This document shows, in pieces, positions 49,600 through 63,014 of a stretch of DNA of 64,000 nt (positions within the stretch are counted from its first letter, which is position 1; each line of letters opens with the position of its first letter). This DNA comes from Calycina herbarum. Lineage: Eukaryota > Ascomycota > Leotiomycetes > Helotiales > Pezizellaceae. Below the pieces are notes generated by a model. The model had not been told where the DNA came from. It searched no databases and saw only the letters and a program-made list of their open reading frames with translations. The position numbers were made by a program, and so were the translations under genes. The DNA lies in the NCBI GenBank assembly GCA_001414485.1, contig LLEY01000158.1, forward strand, positions 62,001-126,000, in the 5' to 3' direction.

Positions 49600-51995
49600 G
49601 GATCTCCAACGCTTTCATAGTCGCGTTGAACGTCGTTGCCCTAAACCTAAAACTAAATACTCGGCTATATACTACCAGAACCTTATTAAACGGTATAATA
49701 ATCTAAAGACTGTTATTTAAAATAGCTATTCCGCTACTACTAAGGATAATCTTTCGAGTATTTAAAGTAAATTTATTAGGTAAGAGAACGAACGATCCTC
49801 TTAGATATAAGGTATAACTAGTAGGGTTAATTGTTCTAATACTAGACTAGGTTTTACAACAATCAACTTCAGAAGAATTAGCGCTCTATGATCAGGGACT
49901 ACTTTAGAGGAACTACGCTAGTATTCTTCTAGTATATCTACGACGAGGATAGAGTAAATAAGAGAGGTATAATATAGTAATATATAGTATAGTTTAAAAT
50001 ACTATTTAACAAAAAGAACAGCTGTTATATAGATACTAATAATAGGAAAGAGGCCTTAAAAGTATACTATTCTATGTTAATGTTTTATCTAAGGTTACTA
50101 ATACCTATAGTATATCAATACGCTAAGGTTAGATAACATAGTTAAGTCGAAGCCCGTATTAGACGTAGACGACCTCCTGCTTCTACTTAATCACTATTAG
50201 GCCTGTGACACTTCTACATTCTCTATAGAGCAGTAGCGGGTTAGGTTCGTACTAATTCTACTCCTCCTTTTCAGCACCGAGTGTTAGCCTACTAAGCTTG
50301 TCAATACTAGTAAGAATATTAAAGAGGATATTAATTCTAATAAAGATGATTTTAAAGTCGTTAATAATAATAATCTTATCGACGGTACTAAGAATAATAT
50401 AGACTCTAGTAGCCGCGACGACGACGCTTTTAACAGCGACGTGCCTATATATAAGGTTAAGAAGGACATTAGACACTTTGATACGCTCTACTATAAGGAT
50501 ATATGCCTACTGGTTATACATAGTCCTGTCAGCGGAGAGCAGGATATACTAGCTATAGAGATTATACTAGCCTACTATAAGGGATATAAGAGACGCCTAA
50601 AGCCGTATGTTAAATAACCCTCTTAGATATGTATTCTAACGAACTAATAGACATTTATAGTATAATATTCTTCTTTACTAAAGTAGACAATCTGATTTTC
50701 TGTCTTATTACCTACCTCGTATCCCTCGCTCTTATAGACAGCGCTTTTGAGGCTCTAAGCCTAACCACCCTAGCGCGAATCTTTAATTATAAAGTACGGG
50801 GTCCGGTCTTGTATACGCTGCTACGCTAGAAGCGAGAAAAGCTTAAGACGCTAATCTTCTATTAAGAAGAGCGCTCTACTGATAAGTATATACTAGATAA
50901 GCCTCTCTTATACTCTTAATTCAAGCACTGCCTTAACCGGCTTAGACTTGCGGCGGGCTTTAAAGAGAAGCTGACGAGCTATTGCTTTTAACGTAGGATA
51001 GCAAATGTTATTAATTATAAGTTGTTCTTATAGTATTTTATAAAAATAAGTAGGGATAAACTTACTAATATAGACGTTCTTAGTATCTAGGTACTACTAC
51101 TAATACTATTAGAGACTAGGTTATATAGTATAACCCGAACTCGGCTATATATAATAGATCCTATATTAATAAACAAGTGTGGTTTAATATCTAGTCTACT
51201 GTTCTTAAGCGTCTCTCTACAGATAGCGTCCTTTGTATACTAACCTATATAACCCTTATATATAATCCTCGTACCCCGATTCACATACCTAACGACGTCC
51301 TAGCTGCTCTCTCCTCTGATCTAGCTATTGTTATACTTAAGCAGGAGCGGGAACGGTTAAAAGCTAGGGCATATAGGGTTTAAGAGACAGATGTCGAGGC
51401 AAATGTTTAGCGACTTACCACGGAAATCGGTAGTACTAAAAGTATATAACAGAAGACTATCTCTAAAGAATACCAGGCAGACTACTTTCGTCGCCGCTTA
51501 ATAGAAGATATTAAGAAGTAAAACCGTAGATAAGAGGAGGGAGAGTATATCAAGCCTATAGTTAAGTATTAGATCCTGTAAAGGATATAGCTATCTAATC
51601 TTATTTATACTCGTATTCTAAATATTATACTATAGGACGCTGTTAATCGCTGGATTTAGGCTACTAATCTTATATAAGCTCTTTACAGTTGTTATAAGGT
51701 ACTCTTACGCTACCGACTTCGCGTCGTACCTACTTCACCTCTAATTTTTAAAGAATAGCTCTATAAGGTTGATCCTCTTATACTAATTTTCCCTCTTATC
51801 TGTGCTATAACTTAGTATCTATTTTATATTAGAGACGAATCAAAGAGCTACGAAGAGCGGATAGGCTCTTTTTACCGTCTTATAAAGATAATAGATTATG
51901 TTAAACGGAATCACCTCCGAGGAAAAGATCTAGAGGCTAGGATAGAGTATTATTACCTAACTTATAAGTTCTAACGTCTTATTCTTAAATATATA
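49600..51995 (+). pseudogene. RIP-degraded DUF3435 tyrosine recombinase (Starship captain family)
   Basis: Plus-strand frames with RIP-type stops and shifts together cover most of a DUF3435 protein, the fungal family whose best-known members are YR recombinases at the 5' end of Starship transposons. Recognisable blocks in order: RHFDTLYYKDICLLVI (about 50470-50515), AIEIILAYYKGYKRRLKP (about 50555-50610), LVSLALIDSAFEALSLTT (about 50720-50775), FNYKVRGPVLYTLLR (50784-50829), LRLAAGFKEKLTSYCF (about 50943-50990) leading into the RRG-like catalytic segment, YNPNSAIYNRSYI (about 51135-51175; HDP..Y in active relatives, so the His reads Tyr), then the long helical tail ERERLKARAYRV (about 51345-51380). 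The end (about 51830-51985) resembles the C-terminal zinc-finger region with Cys and His changed to Tyr. It cannot make a protein. Confidence 0.8.
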
Positions 51996-52510
51996 TAACA
52001 TTTCAAACAGTATATATAGACTATATATAGTATTATGCTTTAGGAACTAAGATTTATATATTTAATAAGATAAACTAGTTTACTATTTCATAGATATATT
52101 CCCTCTATATATCTAGCTACGATTTTGTAACCAGGGCCTATAACTAAATATTTCCTTACTAAAAGTCTAAATAATTCCCTGTTTTTTTTTAACTTATATC
52201 AGGGTTATTACCTAGGTTCGCATAGGTTAAGCTAGGAGGTTAATTTTCACTTAAAGGTAAAGTAGAAGTTAGTTATATAATATTTACTTTTCTTTTTCTA
52301 TTATAAATATACTATGTTCTCTTTTAACTCTTTTATTCTATAGCTATTTCTTTTTATACTAGCTTCTATAATATATAGTTAAGAAATTAGTTAAATATTC
52401 AAACTTAGATTTCTATATACTCTTCTTATATTAACATACTTTAAACTTCTATAATAAATCGTATTTCTTAAACCTGTTATATAATCATATATAAAGGTTA
52501 GGTAGGAAAT
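51996..52510. other. AT-rich segment, nothing recognised
   Basis: No gene, TIR or LTR recognised between the recombinase relic and the next coding-like block. Confidence 0.5.
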
Positions 52511-55500
52511 CCCAGCCGCTGAAATTTTATAATAAGTTAGAGTAAGAGAAGTCCGAGTTAGAGCCGCAGTATATATATAAGCGGTTAGACCATAGTATCG
52601 GTAACGCTATTACTAGTCGAATACATTTCAAGATAAAATATAGTAGCTTAAACGTAGAATAGAGATAAGAGGTCTAGAAATATTTTCTAATTAAGGTAGT
52701 TATATCTTAAAGTAAACCGGTTTATAGCCCTATAAACTATTATAGTAACTTTACCTTACGACGACTAAGTAGTTTTTTAAGAATCTTATACTAATTACGT
52801 TCTTTAGATCAAAGGTCTAGTATCAACGGCTCTTTCGCTAGTATCAAGGGTACGAGGCTAATAGAAGCTTTGAATAACTATTTTTAGCAGAGTCTATAGG
52901 GCGCTATTATAATATCTGTTATAGTATAAAATACACCTCTAGAATTATATAGTATAATTGAGAAGACACCGAAGCGCTACGAATATCTATATCTTCTATC
53001 AACTAAGCATTAGCTGAGCAGTTTACTAGCGAGACACTTTATAGTAGCACTTACTACGCGGCGCACCGCGAGTACTACGCGTAGATTATAATTAGGTAAT
53101 AGGCACGTAGATTAATTTTAGCAGAGAGTTGTTAACTTAATAGTTCTTTGTTTTAAAAGAGATCTAGGTTAAGAGGACGTCTATTTAGAGTAGATAATAG
53201 TAGTAATTTTTCTACTTAGGTATATCTTAGAATAATAGTTATTAGTCCTTAGGAATAGTCGTTATACCTAGGTATCCTAGGCTAAGAAAACTAAGGGATA
53301 AACGGTCGAGATAAGTAATGAAAAAAGATAGATAAACTTACGTATAATACGCTAACAGGTCTTAGGCTAGTAGATCCAATGCTTCTTTTCTAAGCTGTTA
53401 CTTAATTAATCGTCTCCCTCGCGTCTGTCTCGTCCTACAAGGAATAGCAGAAAATAAAGCTTTTTAAATAAGAAAGGTCTAGCCAGTTAGTTTATAGTAA
53501 GTCGAAGAAGGTTTGCTATAGCTATACAGGTACCTAATTCGATAACCTCGCTAGTATAGCTTAAAATAAAGTTACGTAAGACAATAGAATATAAATAGGA
53601 CGATTGAGTAGTTTTCAAATTAGTATAAGCTACTATTCTTCTATTCTACTAAGTCTACGTTGTAATATCCTCGTACGCCGGCGACCGACGCGTTAACTAC
53701 TAGCTCTAACAAATACGAGAGTATCTTATACACTCCCGGTTAAGAGTGAATTTCAGAGCTATTAGCCTATAACAGAACCTCTTATAGGATTATAAAACCC
53801 GTAAGAGTATTAAGAAGAAGAGTAGAGCTTAAGTATAGGTTACGAAGTAAGCTACGTTATAGCTCTATTAATTTCTTTTTTATAGCGCCTTCTAAAATTC
53901 GTAACACGATCTTACGTAACCCCTAGCTATAAACCTTTTTTTCCTTCGAAGAACTCTTTTATTTTAGCTAATAATAAGAATTCAAAGACATACTACTAGC
54001 TTTACTAGAGCAGTTATAATATACATAGTCTCTAATTCCTTTATATAATATAGTATAAGATATATAATATATACTATGCCTTTCGATAAATAGGAAGAGG
54101 TTGCTTTAGATACCGTTTTATCGACTCCTTTTAATAAAAGAATACTAATTATAACATAGTAACTAGCTCTGATAAAGTTGATTATAAATAAACTAGTATA
54201 TTTAGATTCTCTACTACTAGAGCAACGCTAAAGTGTGTATTGTTTTCGCGTAATAGGACGTAGTAGGAGGTAAGATTATACTATAATCCTTTTTAATACT
54301 CTAGTAGTTTAATATTTTACCTAGATTGCTTTTCTTAATTAAAAGATCCTAAGACTAGTACTATCCGACATTTATAAGATATCTAGGAATTTAGTTCCTA
54401 GGCTAGACCTTAGAAAACAGCACCTTTATTAGACGACTTTAAGGCTTCCTAGCTTGTTCGATATAAACCGACCGAGGATAAAATCAAGTATAAGGACGAC
54501 TTCTTACAGAGCTTAAGAGCGTAGCTTCCCGTACAAATTCTATAAGAGATAATAAACATAGTATATAGCTTATTATTATAGAAAATCTTCGCGGCCCGCA
54601 AATGGAGAGAGGGGCTGAGTAGCCTAACTAGTGATTAAGTTACTCTCCTAATAACTAATATAAAGTATTAGAAACGAAATTAATTAGAGGAGTTAGTAAA
54701 TTTAGTATATAGGAAGAGCTATTTAGAGAAACTCTTTCCTAGAAATAAAATCTTAGTTATCTAGACAGAAGACATACTTACTATTACTATTAATAATCTT
54801 AGTATATAATCTTTAGAAGTGTTAGATTCTTAGCCGTCTATAATATCTTAATAAGCTAAACGCTATAAGGTCTATATTATTAAGAAGATTTCCAACTTTT
54901 ATAATAGGCTAATATTAGAAAAGAAGGTATATTAATTCCTTATTTATTTATTTATAATACTTATTATATAATAGGGGGATTATATCTATATCTAGGATAT
55001 CGACGCGCTTTAACTATAAGATACTCCAACCTCTCTAGCTTTCTATTCCTATCGATTCAGAGGCAAGAAAACGTCTTTACTACGCCTTAAAACTATTAAG
55101 CTACTCTCTCTTCGTAGCCTTTCTATCTTCTACTCTAACAGTTCTACCTATAGCATCTATCCCTACTACTAGGATGATCTATCTTCGGTTCTTAATATTT
55201 TTAATTAAATTCCTCTAAAACAACGAGATACACTTCTCTAGCTTTTTTGTCCACTTACCTAGTAGCAAATTAAGGATATATAGCTACGACATAATTCAGA
55301 GACTATACTTCCCTCTAATTCTCTTATAGTAATTTATATACTCTCTTTCCTATAATAGCTCTAAAAATTATATAAGTAAGGATAACTTAGAACCAAATAT
55401 ACATATTTAGTCTATATAGGAATTCAAGCTACGATTTCTAATACCTTAGTAGTACACCTTCCTATATCGTCTATAAGAGTGTCGTACTAGGAGAAGAAAT

Positions 55501-58500
55501 TCTAGCTTTTAAGATTACAACAAAGTTATTATTAAAGCTCGGCGAACTACCTAAAGCTTATTACCTATTTAGCCCTCCTCCGGACATAGAAGGATTATAT
55601 TATAATAGTATAATTTTAAATAGGGTATAATCTGTTATAAGTTATTATATAAGAAGCTATTACGTAGAGATTATAATCTATTATTTCAATAGACTTCAGC
55701 AACCTCTCGGCTAATATAGACCCGACAGACACGTGGTTTATAAACATAACCTAGTTAGCTTTTACTACTAATCGAGTACAGTTAGTACACAGCGAAAGCA
55801 GACGGTTAAGATAGTCCGTTAGTCTATAAACCGAGAAGAGTACTAAGCTTTTACAGAGTCTAGCTAGGAAAGTATAAAGATTAACAATAAACTTAAAGTT
55901 ATAAGGCTCTCTTAGTAGTATAAGAGTAGCTATAGCTTTTATAATATTAGCTATATAAAGTAGACTATTAATTCTGTCTATAATATAAGAGTTAGAACCC
56001 TTCTTAATTAAATATTAAAACTATATCTTTAAGCTATTTAAGGTCTTGTCGAGGTATTAATTAGATTGAATATAAAGAAGAAAGAGTTCTTAGATTCATT
56101 TAAAGCTTAGATACTTAATAGAACTTATAACCTTGAAATAACTAATCTATATAATAAATATTAAACTTCTAAACTTTTATATATAAGAATTTTAAGACTT
56201 CTGTTAAGTTGAATTTTCTAAGAGTAACGTAAGTTATAGAGAATTAATTAAATTATAAGAGATAGGCTAGCTAAGAATATAAAAGAAGTGAATATTAAAA
56301 TAAGAGCGTATTACGTTATAGTAGCGCTTTAAACAAGTGATATAAAATAAGTAATAATACTAGTAATTATATAACTAGTCGAATAGCCGATTAAACTATA
56401 AATAAAATAGCAAATTAAACAGTAGATTATAGGAGTTAGAGATAAGGAAAGTTAAGTAAGATTATTAGATCTAGTATAACAGCTTTACACATTATCTAAA
56501 CTTATAGTAGACCGATTCTATTATAACTAATTAGTAAATTCTGCTTTTGTAACCTTAATATTGCTACCTACCTAAGATATTAGAGTAATAAGCCTTAAAT
56601 TAGCTCTTATTTTTTAGGAGGTACGTCTAACGATTTCAATCTATACTTCTAACTACTTTTACTTTTATAGACAAAAAATCCAAGCTTATTATCCTATTAA
56701 AAAGCGTTGTAACGAAGTCTCTTATTACTATTTAGCACTTTTACCTCGATAGTATTACGCCTAGCCTCTACTACATACGTCTCGAGGATAGGCAGAGAAC
56801 CTAAAGTAGATAGTTAGGCAGTAATAGAGGACTCCTTTCCCTTCCCTTTTCTCTCGACTTTCAGCTGCTTAAGATTACTTAAAGAATAAGTCTAGAAATA
56901 GTTCCTAGACTTATTCCTATTACAGAGAAAACAGTTATATACTTTACTATTCTCCGCCTTAACCGTCCTATCCTCCTAATCACTAGACTTTGTTATATAG
57001 TATCGATTATTATAATTAAAATAAAGCAGGTTGTCTAGCTAGGTAGTTTTAATCTTTACCTAAACCTAGGATAAATTCCCTAGTATAAGAGGATAATACT
57101 CTTTAGCTTCGACTTCATCTCTAGTATTAGAATCGGGACTAGATCGTATCGAAAGGACTAGTAAAGCTACGCTAACTGTATAGGACGTAGCTGTATAAGA
57201 CGAAGATAGCTAGCTAGGATATAGGTAGAATAATAGTATAAGAGGCGATACCTTAGACTCTAAGAAGGGGTTTAGCTTAGGTTTAGCAGGTATATCTAGT
57301 AATACACCTCTAATAGTTTTATTAGGCTAGGGTTTATCGCAGATCTTCTAAAAAACTTCTTCTAAAGCCTTTATATTATTTACATTAGCGTCGATATATA
57401 GTACATTAGTAGACTTAGCTATAGTTTATAGAAGATAAGTAGTTAGACTATAATCTCTCTTTCTAAAGAACTAAACTCGTATCTTAGTACTAAGTGTTAT
57501 ATATCCCTAGAGACTTGTTTTATTATATAAGTTAAGATAGGCGTACGAATATTCGTATAGCTACTATTCTATAGTTTAAATATTATCTTAGTTATAGTTA
57601 TACCTTTTCGCCTCTAGTATCCTACTATAGAAATAGTATTATTCCTTAGTAATAAAATATCTTAAGACAATATCTATTTTTTACTAATCTAGTAAATCTA
57701 AAACTAGAGCGAATTCTTAAGCGTGGTTCTAATAAGGAGTAGAGAGGAAGTAATAAAGTATATAAACCTAGAACTCGGTTAATAGATTCTTACGATTAGG
57801 CCAGGTCTAGGTATCTCTATATAGCGACTTTAAGTAAGAGGTTTTAAGAAGAGTTATTTTAAGATATATAATATAGAAAGTTAAAAGGTGTTATAATTCT
57901 TAAAGATTAAATAAGTCTTTGAAAAACACTTTTCTTTAGGTATAATAAGATATATAAAGTTAAAGCCAACTTTACTTACGACTTTTATCTATAGAACAGT
58001 TGCTATTATAGTTAGTATAGCGGTTACTATATATAAGGATTTTAATTATAATAATTCCTAAGAATAACAGAGACTTTCTCTATATTTTCTAGAGAATTAT
58101 AGAAGTAAGCGAGGGGATTAAAGAATAACGAAATACGACTTTATAATCTACAAACCCTCTAATCCCTGTAATAGACCTAGCTAGATAAGATAATTATCTA
58201 TATAGCGACATAGGCAAAATAGAGGCACTTTTTATTAAGTAATACTATAATCTTATAGTTAATTAAGATACTCTAGTAATTTTTAGTTCTCTTTATTATA
58301 CTATACTAGGAAAATTAGAGGTACTTATAGATAGCGCTAGTAATTTTCAGTTAGTTTAGTTCTATCGCGCTAGTAAAATACTACCTCCTTATATTACTAG
58401 CGTGTTAATATAGCGCTTACTAATTTATAAGAGGAAGATACCCTTGCTAACTTTAATACGCTAGTAATGAAACCGAGCTAGAAGAGGAGTCCTCTCTCTA

Positions 58501-58949
58501 AATCTACTACTAAAATTACTACTAGTAACATATTACTCTACTACTTCTTTTAACTCTACTTTATTATTACTATAGGTAATATATTTAATTCTAAGCTAAT
58601 TAAAAGCTTATTTATTTTATTTTCTATATTTCTCTTAGTAAAGTAGATATAGAAGCGCTCTCTATATAAATTTCTTAATAATATTAGTTAAGCAAAGTTG
58701 GTACGAAGTTCTACTACCTCCTAGATTTTTCTTAACGTTAGCTTCTAAGCTTAGGTAGCTTATTTCGTTGTTAGACCTAGATCTACTAACGTAAACGGAT
58801 AATATACTCGACGCTAGCTTTTTGCTTTACTTAATACCCTATTAAATAAAGAGAAAGTAAAACTTATAAAACGAACTAATATTATATCTCCTTATCTAAT
58901 AGTTTTACTTCTTATTTAGTCGATAGAATAGCAGACTAAGTAGTCTATG
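52511..58949. other. Degraded coding-like DNA of unknown origin
   Basis: No transposon protein or housekeeping family is recognised. Long plus-strand stretches with few stops other than TAG/TAA at Gln-like sites occur at about 54030-55680 and 55690-56250 (for instance TNLYNKYQTSKLLYIRILRLLLS near 56140 in two short pieces), suggesting former genes. A minus-strand stretch at about 56780-57010 has a Lys-rich frame with a CFLCNRNKSR motif. CpG is retained while CpA/TpG are depleted, so the segment was repeated in the genome when RIPed. It follows the DUF3435 relic on the same strand, so it may be cargo of the same dead element; this is inference. Confidence 0.35.
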
Positions 58950-60225
58950 TCCGGCTCTGTATTATCTAAGCGCTGTCGTAAGTATTTCACTTAATTTAAA
59001 TATAATAGTTCGTTAATAATAACTTAGGCGCTAAGAGTAGTCTTCCTACATCACCACCAGATCTAAGCGACCTTTTATAAAACGACCTACTAGTAAGCTA
59101 TAATATCTTATAAATAACTACCGATTCTACCTACTCTTAAGAAATAATATCAAGTGCTAATATAGAAGAGTTAGACCTTTTTCCTAAATATTTATATAGT
59201 ACGATTAGGAAAAATAATATAGTCGACTATAAGACTACTATAGTATCTATGAATTTCCTACCTTATGTTATCGTAGACGTTGATTACGTAATAACCATAG
59301 AAATTTACTCTAATAAGGTAGAACGTCTTATATAGCTTATATTTAATACGTATTTAGAGATAAACAGAGAGGTATAAGAACTTGTTATACCTGGCGGATT
59401 AAAGGTAATAGTAAGCCAGCTATAAGGCAGTTCTCTAGTATCTGTTACAGAGGTATTTAGTCGAGTAACTGCTGCTATACTCGAATTAGCTCTATATCGT
59501 AGGTTCGAAGTATAGGAAGCCGATATACGAGTGGCTACACGCTACGTAACTATGTTAGATTTTACTTTAGAAAGTAAAGGAGTAATTGTTATCTTAACTC
59601 TAGATAGGAGAGCTATGTCTTAGATATTCGAGAAGCTATTTAAATCTAAAATCTATTCCTATTATACTATTTGCTTTATTATCTATCCTACTTTCCTATT
59701 AAGATATCTCTACTATTTTCAGCTTTCCTAAACCTTGCTACCTAAGAACTTAAGTGCCTAATCTCGGGGTAGTAGCCTCTTTATACTAGACTTAAGTAGC
59801 TTAACTTCCTCTTAACCTCTATCCCCTTTCTTTTTTAACAGTTAAGTAGCTGAATTACTCTAAATCATAGTTTAGCCTATACCTTCTATCTACTTCTAGG
59901 TAGTACTAGATTCTACGACTTACTTAACTTCGTTAGACGAGAGCAATCGAAAGCCTTATACTATTAGTTAGATAATTTAAATAGCCTAGTTAGGAAGCAC
60001 GTACGCTGATAATAGCCTCTCGTATACTTATGATCTCGCTCTTATTAAGACCTTATTAGTTTTTTCTTCTTCTAGAAGAGAAAGGCTTCTTAGAGAACCG
60101 GTTATACTAAAATGTTATTAAGGTAAAGGTATATAATATAGAAATCTAAATTAGATATAGTTATTAGTATAATCGTAAAAAATGGTTTAGTTAAATTAGT
60201 ACTAGGCGAAGAGCGGGAAGATGCT
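58950..60225 (+). pseudogene. Unknown gene relic, plus strand
   Basis: One frame stays largely open, with stops only as TAG/TAA that would be Gln. It contains MNFLPYVIVDVDYVITIEIY (about 59250-59310), VQELVIPGGLKVIVSQL (about 59370-59425), VTEVFSRVTAAILELALYRR (about 59440-59500) and TLDRRAMSQIFEKLFK (about 59600-59650), followed by a Ser/Pro-rich tail. No family recognised. It looks like a mixed alpha/beta domain of about 200 residues with a disordered tail. Position downstream of the recombinase relic is compatible with cargo. Confidence 0.4.
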
Positions 60226-61004
60226 GTAGTGCCTGCTAAGAAGGGTTTGCTCTGTGGTCCTTATAGTAGATAGGGTTACGACGTTGTCCTCAGGTTGCCG
60301 CAGTTAGGCACAGACGCTTTTAGGCCGAAATCTAGTAACCTACTAACCCTACTAGAGCAAAGTCTACATAGTAATTAATTTATTTTTAACAGGGTATACT
60401 AAGCTACTACTAAACTATCTTAGCTAGCCTTACTAAGTCCTACTACCCCTAGGATCGAGTATTTAAACTAAAACATAATCGACGTAAGGCTTTAAACGCT
60501 TTCCTTTCCCTTCTAGATTTCCTAGCTTTTATCACCGTCTAGGTTGCATAGGACGGAAGAGTGCAGACCGAGAAGCTATAGTATTAGTATCGTGATTTAC
60601 TAGGGGCGGGTTAGCCGTCTAGCGGCGGGGGGTTAGCGTATTATCAGAAAAGGAAGTAGGCTACGGTTTTAGAGAGACAAGTTTAGCATACTCTAAGCTA
60701 CTACTAATTCATCTTAGCTAGTCTACTATGGAAAACAGTTCCTTCTCTATACTCTACTAGCTATCTACTTAACCTCAGCCCTGGAGCTTACCGGGGTTAA
60801 TACGACGTAGATATCGACTATTGCTTAATAGGCGACGTAGAGGAAGTAAGGTTAAAGACAAGGTATATTAAAGGTTAGAAGTCCTAGCGAGTTCAGGTTC
60901 TAGTAGAGTACGGGGTAAGAAAAGCATTATTAAATATTAGTAGTAAAATATATAGAGAGGGGTATGTTAGCGTATACATATAATATAAAATAGTGGCTTT
61001 GCTT
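60226..61004. other. Unassigned, with a repeated about 45-bp motif
   Basis: A motif of the form GTATACTAAGCTACTACTAA... ATCTTAGCTAGCCTTACT occurs at about 60394 and again, diverged, at about 60688. A short plus-strand frame at 60230-60375 has CGPYSR and LRLPQLGTDAFRPK pieces. A GGGGGGTTAGCG run sits at about 60629. Nothing is identified. Confidence 0.35.
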
Positions 61005-61126
61005 GTTTAACATAGATATAAGTAACTAGTTCGCCTTTAAGCGAACAACCTAGTATATCTATACTTCTTACTATATACTAACCTTCGAAACCAGTTACCT
61101 TAGTTAAATAGTTAGTTTTATTATAC
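61005..61126 (-). repeat. LTR family C-related fragment
   Basis: About 120 bp aligned to the end of the LTR at 63015-63447 in the same orientation (GATATAAGTAAC.AGTTCGCC... to TTTTATTATA, where the other has TTTCGTTACA). Identity is lower, so it is a related but separate LTR family. The rest of this LTR was not delimited. Confidence 0.55.
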
Positions 61127-62908
61127 CTTAGTAGAGATGTTATTACTTTAAAGATTAAGGATTAGAACTAGATAGTTCCTACTAACTAGTAGTTAAAGAG
61201 GTATACTTTAGCTCCTATAGCCTACTAAATCAGCTGTTGATAAGAACGTAGGCCCTAAAAGTTAAGAGGCTATAGTTCTTCTATAGAAGGAGAATAACTT
61301 CATTCTTACAGGTGGTGTAAGGAAACTTAGTAGAGCCTGCTTCTCTAAATTAGATTTTTCTATATAGAGAAAGCTAGGGGAAGGGATTTTAGCAACTTAG
61401 GAGACTAGGGCAGGTATCTTGTTTATTACTAAGGTATTGCGCTGATTTTCTACGTATAACTGAGATTCTTAACAAATTAGAGAAGGTGTAGTAGATGTGG
61501 CCTAAGGCTATAGACCCTGTATAATAGGGGATATAAACGTACGATAACTTTAGGTTAACTAGGCGCCTTTTATTATGTAATTAGTTTAGTTTCTGACTTA
61601 TGTTATACTTTCGGTTTCTTAATATAATTCTACTGTTTGTCGTTAACTATATAATGTTCTCTTAGTAGAGAATATTTTATATTATCTTGAAATTATTTCT
61701 ATAAAGCTAAGGTTAAGAACCTGGCTACTGAGTATATAATAAAGATTAGGTAGCTGTTAGAGTGTTTAATATATGAAAAAGACATCTTATAGGCTCGGAA
61801 TGTATTAGACGATAGATCGATCTATTATAATAGGTATAATAGTTACAAACCTATGTAGGCGAGAGCATATATATAGAGTATAACCTTGATAGCTCGGTTT
61901 CCTCTAGTATTTTCTAAAAAGATAGATGAATTATTCTAGTATATAGATACTAGTGTAATTAGTCTTATTAGAAGCTTTAGAAGAGGGAAGCTAAGTAAGG
62001 TTAAAAGGCAGACCTGTCTATTATCTTAGAAGTCTAATACGACGTGAACGAGAGAATCCGATAATAGAGGAATTAAATATAACATAATATCGACAAGCTC
62101 TAGCAGAGCAAAAGAAGGAAGTTACTTCTAATGTAGGCATTTAATAGAGCAGTACTAAAAACTCTAATTTATAAAATATAAAAAGTATAAGAGGAGCTTT
62201 GAAGTGTATTAGGCTAGAATTTACGGAAATAATAGTATTAAATAGAGGATCTACTATATACCTTGCTTATATAGCGAAAAGTACTACTCTTTAGAGCTTA
62301 GCAGAGTTTACGAGCTTACCTCTTACGAATATCAAACGAAATACGTCGCTTATAGGCTATTAACCCCTGAGGTCGACGAGACTATAGATAAGCTAGGTTT
62401 AGATAAGGTAATAAAGTCTTTTAATAATATAGGTATTAGAGACTCTGGACTATCTAGCTCTAGTGCCGGTGGATATGTTAGAGTTAACTCTAGGGGTATA
62501 GATAAACTAGCATAGGATTAGTCGGCTATTAAAACCGGCGCTTATACTCAACTGTGGAGTAGATAGGTTTAGGAAGAAGATAACAGTCGCTACTATTGTA
62601 GTTGTATAGGGGAATCTAGGGAATGGGAGTATAAGTATGATTATAGTACTCTTAGACCTGGAATTAGAAAGGGGAAAGGGAAAAGAGAATCTAGAGGCTT
62701 CGAAGATAAACTTACATAGAATCAGTCGACGGTTTATAAGCGTACTTAGAGTAGATAGATCTAGGAAGAACATAACAGCTGTTACTACCGTAGCTGCTAG
62801 AGGGGTTCTAGTAGAGAATAGGAGTATAAGTATAACTATAAAACTGCTAAGCCTGTTGGTGCGAAGCAGAGAGGTAGTAGGAAAGAGAGTAAGAAGAGGA
62901 AGAAGTAA
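61127..62908 (+). pseudogene. Unknown gene relic with basic C-terminus
   Basis: Up to about 61700 nothing is recognised. From about 62160 one plus-strand frame is open apart from TAG/TAA: it includes SLELSRVYELTSYEYQTKY (about 62290-62345), AYRLLTPEVDETIDKLGLD (62350-62405), an SSSSAGGYVRVNSRG stretch, and ends RKESKKRKK then TAA at 62906-62908. The end looks like a nuclear localisation signal. A duplication of about 195 bp makes up 62512-62890. No family recognised. Confidence 0.4.
62512..62890 (+). repeat. About 195-bp diverged tandem duplication
   Basis: CATAGGATTAGTCGGCTATTAA... (62512) and CATAGAATCAGTCGACGGTTTA... (62715) both run through GTAGATAG, AGGAAGAA, ATAACAG and GGAGTATAAGTAT (62625 and 62821). 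Offsets vary from 195 to 203 bp, so small indels are present. It lies within the coding-like relic and keeps its frame roughly. Confidence 0.6.
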
Positions 62909-63014
62909 TTCTTAGCCTTTGCTTATATAACTCGGCAATTATATAGCTATTAACATTAATATAATATCCTTACATCTCCTGTTTACTTCTAAGCTACTTA
63001 TGTTTCTGCACTTC

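Noticed and set aside
50258..50829. Short open frames on both strands in the recombinase relic
   Set aside because: They are fragments or antisense shadows of the broken DUF3435 frame, not genes.
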